Source: an uncultured Calothrix sp.
GTDB taxonomy: Bacteria > Cyanobacteriota > Cyanobacteriia > Cyanobacteriales > Nostocaceae
Direction of reading: 5' to 3'
Length of the DNA stretch: 5,617 nt
Assembly: GCA_937884685.1 (NCBI GenBank)
Contig: CAKZYM010000604.1
Span: forward strand, 1 to 5,617
Part shown: piece by piece, positions 1 to 5,053 of the stretch
How positions within the stretch are numbered: the first letter of the stretch is position 1
Layout of the letters: each line of letters opens with the position of its first letter
The notes under the pieces: generated by a model
The model's database searches: none
The model's input: the letters and a program-made list of their open reading frames with translations, nothing else
What the model was told of the DNA's origin: nothing
Translations under genes and position numbers: made by a program

Positions 1-775
1 CGGATTCCAACATTTGCTTCCACTCTGTATTTGTTCCTGGTTCATATTTAAGCTTGGCAAAAGACATTATCGCATCGTACCAAATACCATTTTGTGCGTA
101 AAATAATCCTCGTTGACGTAATGATATTTTTTCTAATCGAGTTTCAAAACCAGAAGCAATTGCTTCCCTCTTTACCCATGCTTGAGCAAATTCTTTACGA
201 TAAACTCCCTTAGAACTACAATCAATATCCATAAACAAATAATATTGGTACCATTCACCAACTTTCAGAGATATTACATTATCTGGAACTGAAACATGAA
301 TGATTCCTGGTGTATTGATTAACTGCAATTCTTTTTCGTAAATTGTTTTATTTTGTCGATTGCGTAAAGAAAATTTAGCATTATTTATAGAAGTTAATTT
401 ATGGGGAACATAGAACCAAAAACTTGGATTTGCTTTCGTTGTTAGACCCCAATGTAATTCTCGTCCGCTGGGTTCTTTTGTCACAGGAACTAAAGGGCTT
501 ATTCGTTCTTTTTCAGAAATAGGACAACCCTTTCTACTTCCTGCTGGTCTGGTACCTCGTGGTGTTCCTTGACGCTGAGGTTGTCTAAAATAGACAAAAT
601 TTTTGCGTGGTTTTCTCCGAGGGTTTTGCTGTTGTTGAGGCTTTTTCGGTTGCTTTTTATTCGGTTGAGATTGATTATTTACCGTGTGTGCCTTTACGGG
701 TATATCACTTATAAATACTAGGCTTACAGCAAATATAAGTTTGAATATTTGACGATAGTATTGGATTCCGAACAT
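1..775 (-). CDS. DUF928 family exported protein, C-terminus cut off by window edge
   Basis: The reading frame opens with ATG at 775-773 and stays open for 258 codons to the left edge, so the stop lies outside. Residues about 8-27 are a hydrophobic stretch after a short positively charged start, followed by PVKAHT, which fits a Sec signal peptide cleaved near residue 29-31. Residues 32-60 are a Lys/Pro/Gln/Arg-rich, probably disordered linker. The rest matches my memory of cyanobacterial DUF928: an RKGC motif (Cys84), then LVPVT, then WGLTTKANPSFWFYVP (109-124), then DIDCSS (Cys186) and a helical end with YAQNGIWYDA (226-235). The two cysteines look like the family's conserved pair and could form a disulfide after export; that is inference. 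The function of DUF928 is unknown to me. The family is usually somewhat longer than what is visible, so little may be missing. No Shine-Dalgarno sequence is seen before the ATG. It follows the CHAT-CHASE2 gene in the same direction after a 350-base gap, so it may have its own promoter. Confidence 0.85.
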   Translation of the reverse strand, partial: MFGIQYYRQIFKLIFAVSLVFISDIPVKAHTVNNQSQPNKKQPKKPQQQQNPRRKPRKNFVYFRQPQRQGTPRGTRPAGSRKGCPISEKERISPLVPVTKEPSGRELHWGLTTKANPSFWFYVPHKLTSINNAKFSLRNRQNKTIYEKELQLINTPGIIHVSVPDNVISLKVGEWYQYYLFMDIDCSSKGVYRKEFAQAWVKREAIASGFETRLEKISLRQRGLFYAQNGIWYDAIMSFAKLKYEPGTNTEWKQMLES

Positions 776-840
776 ATATATTTATATTTTAGGAAAAAGG
801 TAATTAGAATAAGCATTAAGAATTATTTACTAATTCCTCA

Positions 841-869
841 ATGTTAATTAGCTATATAGCGTTTATCAA
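841..869 (-). promoter_or_regulatory. Possible sigma-70-type promoter of the DUF928 gene
   Basis: On the minus strand TTGATA (869-864) and TAACAT (846-841) are separated by exactly 17 bases. The -35 matches the consensus well, the -10 only at four of six positions. Initiation would fall near 834, giving a leader of about 60 bases before the ATG at 775. The spacer contains the perfect palindrome GCTATATAGC (851-860), which could be an operator. In AT-rich DNA such matches arise by chance, so this is a weak call. Confidence 0.3.
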
Positions 870-921
870 GCAACTGAGGTACAAATTTAAGTCACACTGA
901 TACTAAAACTGTGCTTTATTT

Positions 922-946
922 CCCCTCTCCTTAATAAGGAGAGGGG
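922..946. repeat. GC-rich palindromic element, likely dispersed cyanobacterial repeat
   Basis: CCCCTCTCCTTA (922-933) is the exact reverse complement of TAAGGAGAGGGG (935-946) with one base between. As a hairpin it would have a 9-bp GC-rich stem (CCCCTCTCC/GGAGAGGGG) and a TTAATAA loop. It continues on the plus strand with TCAGGAGTGAGGTTTTT (947-963). From memory, this arrangement of a C-rich/G-rich palindrome followed by a GTGAGGTT tail occurs in many copies in filamentous cyanobacterial genomes. It sharply departs from the AT-rich surroundings. Read in the gene direction it is followed by AAATAAAGC, not a T-run, so it is a poor intrinsic terminator, though it could block 3' exonucleases. 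Confidence 0.65.
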
Positions 947-984
947 TCAGGAGTGAGGTTTTTAGATGTATTTCAATAGACTGG

Positions 985-1015
985 GAAATGCTATAAAAAG
1001 TATTTTATACATTTC
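985..1015. repeat. AT-rich imperfect hairpin downstream of CHAT-CHASE2
   Basis: GAAATG (985-990) pairs with CATTTC (1010-1015), and TATAAAA (992-998) pairs with TTTTATA (1003-1009), leaving one bulged C at 991 and an AGTA loop. That makes 13 pairs in total. It lies about 110 bases past the CHAT-CHASE2 stop codon and could be a transcript-end structure, but it is AT-rich and has no T-run after it in the gene direction. Confidence 0.4.
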
Positions 1016-1020
1016 AACTT

Positions 1021-1073
1021 TAAATAATATCGGTCGTGGGTTGTAATCATGTCAAAGCCGCAAATATTATTTA
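1021..1073. repeat. Inverted repeat with 33-base interior
   Basis: TAAATAATAT (1021-1030) is the exact reverse complement of ATATTATTTA (1064-1073). Just inside, CGG (1031-1033) can pair with CCG (1058-1060), leaving CAA as a bulge. The interior (1034-1057) is less AT-rich than the arms. It begins about 50 bases past the CHAT-CHASE2 stop. A 10-bp AT-only match is modest evidence; it may be chance or a small structured 3' region. Confidence 0.3.
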
Positions 1074-1125
1074 TATAAAAAAGTATTTCTCCTTGTGTGC
1101 TTCCTTTAATTTTTAATACTTTGCA

Positions 1126-3423
1126 TCAAAATCTATTTCGATATCTATGAAAAATTACTAAACATCCTGTAGTTGACAATAATGATAACTTTGATGGTAC
1201 AAGGGGCAACCAAACACCTTCAATAAATAGAAAAAAATAACTTCCATATATAACTAAAAAAGCAATTAAATTTCCAGAAAATAATAAAGGTAAGGAACGA
1301 ATACGCAAAGTCAAAATTCCTCCGACACAACTCCAAAAACCAATCAACAATATTTCTCCCCAAAGTGGTATTGCTGATAATAAAGGACGTTTATCTAATA
1401 CTGCATTCAATATTTGGCTTACGATTTGAGCGTGTACTATCGCTCCTGGAGTATACTGTTCGGCTGGTGCTAAATTGTCGCTGTAAGGAGTACGAAAATG
1501 GTCGCTGGAAGTTGAAGTCATTACACCAATAATAATAATTTTGTCTTTTATTTGTGCTGGGGTAACCTTATCTGCTAGGACATCTTCGAGAGAAACGATA
1601 TCAGTAATTTGATTGGGAGAGCGATAGGAGCGATAATCTAGTAATACCTGATTTCCCCAAGTATCTGCTGTTTGATAGCCGCCATTAAGCTCTTTTAAAC
1701 GTGGAAAAATAATATCATTTATCTGCCAATTTCCTTGCTGAAATTTAGGTGTAATTCCTTCATATTTTAAATAATCTAGTGCTAATTGGAAACCAAAAGA
1801 CCAGGTAGCAGGACAACTTGAGCTACTGCGTACATCCATTGATAAAATGTAGCGACGTAAAACACCATCATCATCGAGGAGAACGTTACTAAAACCAAGA
1901 CGCTTTTCTGGTATTTCCGGGGGAGGAGCGATACCCCGAGACTCTCCGGTTGGTTCCCCTACATGACAGATTGCAAAAAACCTATTGCTGTTTAATAATC
2001 GAGTTTTTAATTGCTGTTGCTCGGAGTCTACCGGAAAATCCCGAAAGATATCCAACCCTATAACTCTGGGCTGGTGAGGTTCAAGCTTTTGTAATAATTT
2101 ATATAACGCACTATCACTCAAAGACCCTTTTCTGTCTTTTTGCTCCGGTAGCTGAAAATCTGTTTCTCTAATTCCCACCACCAACAACCTTTCTGAAGGT
2201 CCTTCATCGGGACGCGATCGCATTAACAAATCATAAGCTTGCAATTCCCATTTTTGCAGAAATCCCAGTTGTCGCACTCCCACAACCAAACTTGTTATCA
2301 ATAAACTCGCTAAAAGCAATTTCCTCAAGCTTTTCCAAGAAGAATTAACCGGTAATTTCCACTCCATCGGTTTGATTGTAGGATGCTCGCATATTATAGG
2401 TAACCAGCTAGCACCGGGATATTCTGCTTCTAAACCTTGTAATTTTTCTCTAGCTTTACGAACAGCAATATATATAGACTCTCCAGCAGAAAAAGTGGTC
2501 AGAAAATACTTTAAGAATTGTTGAGCGAGGAAATCCGGTATAGGTTCCTTCATCACAATTATTTGACCAATGTACAAATCTTGTAACTCGCAAACCAATC
2601 CCAATCCATCGCAAGAATTAAAAATCGCTAACTGTAAACCATTACTAACAGCATTCCTCAAAGCATACCTAAGCTCTGCAATCGTCAGACAGTCTTCTTG
2701 ATTAATATAAATCCTACCTGTATCACCTTCTGTTTGGCTATGACCTGCAAAAAACAGAATATTCCAATTTTGATTCCATAGCTGTTCGTTTATATCTTGT
2801 CGCTGAGGTTGTACTAGAAAAGTTGTATCTGCATTCTTCAAATTTTCCAATAATAGTCTATCTTGTCTAACATCAATACCATCGCTATTACCTAAAATTG
2901 CTAAAATCTTGATTTTCTTTCCATAGATAGATGTCTGAGGTATCTGTATCTGCTCGGAATTATAAGCACTCAAAGTAACCTCAGCTTTAGGATAGTCCCG
3001 GTCAATTAAATCCCATAAATGCCAGGGAAGTTTTTTTAGCTGTAGATTATTAGTGCTAATTAACACTCGTATTTCTTCCGATGGCATTAAATATTTCAGC
3101 CATTTCTCGCGAACCGGACGAAACGAATCGGACAAAAGCCACTGATTCAGAAAATTACGTAACTCACAGGCTTTTTCATAGCATTTTTGTCTATTCTCGG
3201 ACAGAGAACCGTAAACGATTTTATTAACCTTGATACGGGTAAATTGATTCAAACTTTCATAAAGCAAGTACCATTCATCAATTGCTTTTACCATCTGGGG
3301 TATAGCAGGTAAAGTACAAGTAACTTCAGTATTAGGACGTGCCCCTTCGTAACCAATTTCCAGCGACACCCGCATTTGCGATTGTAAATCACCATCAAGT
3401 TTGAGTACTACTAATTTTCTCAT
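1126..3423 (-). CDS. CHAT-CHASE2 transmembrane protein (caspase-like domain plus extracytoplasmic sensor)
   Basis: Probable membrane sensor with a protease-like output. Using the ATG at 3423 the protein has 765 residues. The first ~350 residues form a cytoplasmic CHAT domain: ILFFAGHS puts the catalytic His at 228, and LAIFNSCDGLGL puts the nucleophilic Cys at 271, followed by the typical IIVMKEPIPD and GASWLPIIC segments. A membrane helix follows at about 367-389. Next comes a CHASE2 sensor domain, about 390-680, with LQAYDLLMRSRPDE, RLLVVGI, VIGLDIFRDFP, GFSNVLLDDDGVLRR and IIIIGVMTSTSSDHF. Three helices close it (about 684-707, 711-731, 735-757) with a short basic tail. Four helices put both ends in the cytoplasm and CHASE2 outside. 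No cyclase, kinase or other C-terminal output domain follows, so CHAT is the only visible effector. An in-frame GTG at 3465 would add 14 residues and overlap the upstream stop as GTGA. I prefer ATG 3423 because homologues I recall begin close to KLVVLKLDGDL. Substrate and ligand are unknown. The gene contains the single HIP1 site at 2214-2221. Confidence 0.9.
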   Translation of the reverse strand: MRKLVVLKLDGDLQSQMRVSLEIGYEGARPNTEVTCTLPAIPQMVKAIDEWYLLYESLNQFTRIKVNKIVYGSLSENRQKCYEKACELRNFLNQWLLSDSFRPVREKWLKYLMPSEEIRVLISTNNLQLKKLPWHLWDLIDRDYPKAEVTLSAYNSEQIQIPQTSIYGKKIKILAILGNSDGIDVRQDRLLLENLKNADTTFLVQPQRQDINEQLWNQNWNILFFAGHSQTEGDTGRIYINQEDCLTIAELRYALRNAVSNGLQLAIFNSCDGLGLVCELQDLYIGQIIVMKEPIPDFLAQQFLKYFLTTFSAGESIYIAVRKAREKLQGLEAEYPGASWLPIICEHPTIKPMEWKLPVNSSWKSLRKLLLASLLITSLVVGVRQLGFLQKWELQAYDLLMRSRPDEGPSERLLVVGIRETDFQLPEQKDRKGSLSDSALYKLLQKLEPHQPRVIGLDIFRDFPVDSEQQQLKTRLLNSNRFFAICHVGEPTGESRGIAPPPEIPEKRLGFSNVLLDDDGVLRRYILSMDVRSSSSCPATWSFGFQLALDYLKYEGITPKFQQGNWQINDIIFPRLKELNGGYQTADTWGNQVLLDYRSYRSPNQITDIVSLEDVLADKVTPAQIKDKIIIIGVMTSTSSDHFRTPYSDNLAPAEQYTPGAIVHAQIVSQILNAVLDKRPLLSAIPLWGEILLIGFWSCVGGILTLRIRSLPLLFSGNLIAFLVIYGSYFFLFIEGVWLPLVPSKLSLLSTTGCLVIFHRYRNRF
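2214..2221. other. HIP1 octamer GCGATCGC
   Basis: This is the highly iterated palindrome characteristic of many cyanobacterial genomes. It is the only exact copy I found in the window. It supports a cyanobacterial origin but has no assigned function here. Confidence 0.7.
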
Positions 3424-3440
3424 AAAGGTGTAGGGAGTAA

Positions 3441-3465
3441 GTGAAACGCTGTTAACTATTTTCAC
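3441..3465. promoter_or_regulatory. Small hairpin spanning the FHA-reductase stop / CHAT-CHASE2 start
   Basis: GTGAAA (3441-3446) is the reverse complement of TTTCAC (3460-3465) with 13 bases between. The outer arm covers the upstream stop codon and the candidate GTG start. The purine run GAGGGG (3471-3466 and adjacent bases) sits directly against the GTG with essentially no spacing, so it is badly placed as a ribosome site for GTG 3465 and too far from ATG 3423. The stem is short; it may be chance, or it may couple translation of the two genes. Confidence 0.25.
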
Positions 3466-4916
3466 CCCTCGATAGTTACAGTTTCATTAACTTTAGCAAC
3501 ACAAGTAAGAACGTAATCATCTTCGCATTCAAAGTCATTATCATAACTAATACTGCCAGAAAATTTACGTAATTTGCACCGACCGCATACTCCCATTTGA
3601 CAGCCGTAAGGTAAGTCGATGGCTTCTCTTTGAGCGGCTTCTAAAATAGTCTCGTCCGCATAGCAAACTACTTCTCGTTTGGAATTGCTGAAAACTACAA
3701 CACCTTTTTGGGAAGTATCAGTAATCGGAGATGTAAAAGCGGGTTTAATTCCTGACGATAAACCGAAACTTTCTTGATGATATTTATTCATCGGAAAATT
3801 TAGCTCTTTTAGCACAGTCTGAACGCTTTCAAGAAAACCTTCAGAGCCGCAAACATAAGCAGCACGCTCTCTAAAGTCGGGAGCTATTTCTGATAGCATT
3901 GTCTCATTTAATCTGCCCCTATATCCAGACCAATTTAAATCAAATTCCTTGCCGGTTAAATTAATTACTAACTTAAAATTAGAATATTTCGCAGCCATAA
4001 ATTCTAACTCTTCTCGGAAAATAATATCTTGTTGCGTGCGAACACTGTATATAAAAATGAGCGAGAAATCAGAAGTAGTATCGCAAAGCCAGCGAGACAT
4101 AGACATTAAAGGTGTAACTCCGCTACCAGCACTGATGAATAAAAGTTTTTTATGAGAATTTTCAAAATAATTGAAATCTCCCATCGGAGGGCTTATTTTG
4201 AGTTTGTCCCCAACTTTGAAGCTATCGTGCAACCAGTTAGAAACTAAACCAGGAGATAATTCTGATTGATTGACTGGTGAAGAAACTCGCTTAACAGTTA
4301 TTTCTAAATTATAAGGTCGTGAAGGGCTTGAGGAAATAGAATAAGGACGTTTTATTGGTTTACCTTCTATTTCTAAATCTAAAATTACAAACTGTCCCGG
4401 TTTATAATTAAATGATGTACTATTAAATAAAATAGGCGGTTGTGCAACCAAACAAAAAGTTTTTGTATCTTCTGTTTCGTCAATAATTTTAATACATTTG
4501 ACTATAGTCTCTTTCTGCTGAGACTGCTGCGGAATTAGAGTTTTAGTTGAAGCTATCTGAGTTTCCGAATTTAATAAAATATCACTATCATATTCCGCAC
4601 TTATTTCTTCAAATTCCATGAAAACAAAAAAATCACCAATCCGAATCCCATCACCTGTTTCTATTAGAAAGCTTTCGTTGACAGCAGCAGGTTTATTATT
4701 AATACGAGAGCCATCTGTACTGGCAAGGTCGATGTAGTAATATGCTTGATGCTGGTACAGAATAAGACCATGTACCCGACTGACTTCCGGACTATTAAGA
4801 ATAAAATCACAATTCGGATGTCTACCAATTAAACATTTAGATGGATTTTGTTCTTCAAATACAATTGTTGTTTCTAGAAAATCGCCTGTTACATGATTAA
4901 ATGCTTTAAGCTTCAT
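3462..4916 (-). CDS. FHA domain - FAD/NAD(P)H reductase - [2Fe-2S] ferredoxin fusion protein
   Basis: A 484-residue soluble flavo-iron-sulfur protein with a phosphothreonine-reading head. Residues 1-103 are an FHA domain with its signature residues: GRHPNCD (31-37), SRVHG (46-50) and DLASTDGSRINN (63-74). A Ser/Thr/Gln-rich linker covers about 104-138. Residues about 139-250 are the FAD-binding barrel with RPYSISSSP (190-198) and PPMGDF (243-248). Residues about 256-385 are the NAD(P)-binding fold with LFISAGSGVTPLMSM (259-273) and YVCGSEGF (354-361). After a short linker, 407-484 is a plant-type [2Fe-2S] domain with Cys439, Cys444, Cys447 and Cys472 (C-x4-C-x2-C-x24-C). The order FAD, NAD, ferredoxin is that of oxygenase reductases and the NADH:hybrid-cluster-protein reductase Hcr. 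It should pass electrons from NAD(P)H through FAD and the cluster to an acceptor not visible here. There is no signal peptide or membrane helix. No Shine-Dalgarno motif precedes the ATG. The next gene starts within or 38 bases after its stop, so the two are likely co-transcribed. The physiological acceptor and FHA partner are unknown. Confidence 0.9.
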   Translation of the reverse strand: MKLKAFNHVTGDFLETTIVFEEQNPSKCLIGRHPNCDFILNSPEVSRVHGLILYQHQAYYYIDLASTDGSRINNKPAAVNESFLIETGDGIRIGDFFVFMEFEEISAEYDSDILLNSETQIASTKTLIPQQSQQKETIVKCIKIIDETEDTKTFCLVAQPPILFNSTSFNYKPGQFVILDLEIEGKPIKRPYSISSSPSRPYNLEITVKRVSSPVNQSELSPGLVSNWLHDSFKVGDKLKISPPMGDFNYFENSHKKLLFISAGSGVTPLMSMSRWLCDTTSDFSLIFIYSVRTQQDIIFREELEFMAAKYSNFKLVINLTGKEFDLNWSGYRGRLNETMLSEIAPDFRERAAYVCGSEGFLESVQTVLKELNFPMNKYHQESFGLSSGIKPAFTSPITDTSQKGVVVFSNSKREVVCYADETILEAAQREAIDLPYGCQMGVCGRCKLRKFSGSISYDNDFECEDDYVLTCVAKVNETVTIEG

Positions 4917-4928
4917 AATTTATAAATT
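4917..4928. promoter_or_regulatory. 12-bp palindrome AATTTATAAATT touching the start codon
   Basis: The perfect palindrome occupies the twelve bases directly before the ATG of the FHA-reductase gene, where a ribosome-binding site would be expected. No purine-rich site is present. It could be a protein-binding site or simply AT-rich leader; the evidence is only the symmetry. Confidence 0.25.
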
Positions 4929-4994
4929 ACTCATTATTGTTAAGAAAATTCCAATTTAAAAAATCTGTAGTTAGAGCGAGCTTCCGACATATTC

Positions 4995-5014
4995 TTAAGG
5001 ATATACTGCCTTAA
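4995..5014. promoter_or_regulatory. Operator-like dyad TTAAGG-N8-CCTTAA
   Basis: Perfect 6-base inverted arms (4995-5000 and 5009-5014) are separated by ATATACTG. The dyad lies in the gap before the FHA-reductase gene and begins three bases downstream of a candidate -10 element, so a protein bound here would cover the transcription start. The 6-bp AT-rich stem and lack of a T-run make a terminator for the upstream gene unlikely. The binding protein is unknown. Confidence 0.35.
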
Positions 5015-5017
5015 CAT

Positions 5018-5023
5018 AGTATA
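5018..5023 (-). promoter_or_regulatory. Candidate -10 box of the FHA-reductase / CHAT-CHASE2 operon
   Basis: On the minus strand TATACT matches the -10 consensus TATAAT at five of six positions. No good -35 hexamer stands 16-18 bases upstream, and no GTA-N8-TAC NtcA site is seen, so another activator or read-through from the upstream gene is possible. The leader would be about 95 bases. Weak call. Confidence 0.3.
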
Positions 5024-5053
5024 AAATCAAAAATTTGAGATACCTTTTATTTC

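Larger units (their letters stand above)
776..1125. other. Noncoding gap between CHAT-CHASE2 and DUF928 genes
   Basis: I see no convincing coding sequence on either strand in these 350 bases. The stretch is AT-rich except for one GC-rich palindrome at 922-946. It also holds an AT-rich hairpin at 985-1015, a wider inverted repeat at 1021-1073 and a possible minus-strand promoter near 841-869. Neither hairpin is followed by a clear T-run in the direction of the genes, so no standard intrinsic terminator can be called for the upstream operon. Confidence 0.7.

Noticed and set aside
922..963. Intrinsic terminator
   Set aside because: In the direction of the genes the stem is followed by AAATAAAGC. 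On the plus strand the T-run comes 12 bases after the stem, and no plus-strand gene precedes it.
1618..1640. Short direct repeat GAGCGATAG/GAGCGATAA
   Set aside because: It lies inside the CHASE2 coding region and simply encodes the repeated RSY-RS residues; two short copies do not make a repeat element.
3949..4155. 68-codon plus-strand open frame
   Set aside because: It lies wholly inside the FHA-reductase gene on the opposite strand, over its well-conserved NAD-binding part, and its translation has no recognisable features.
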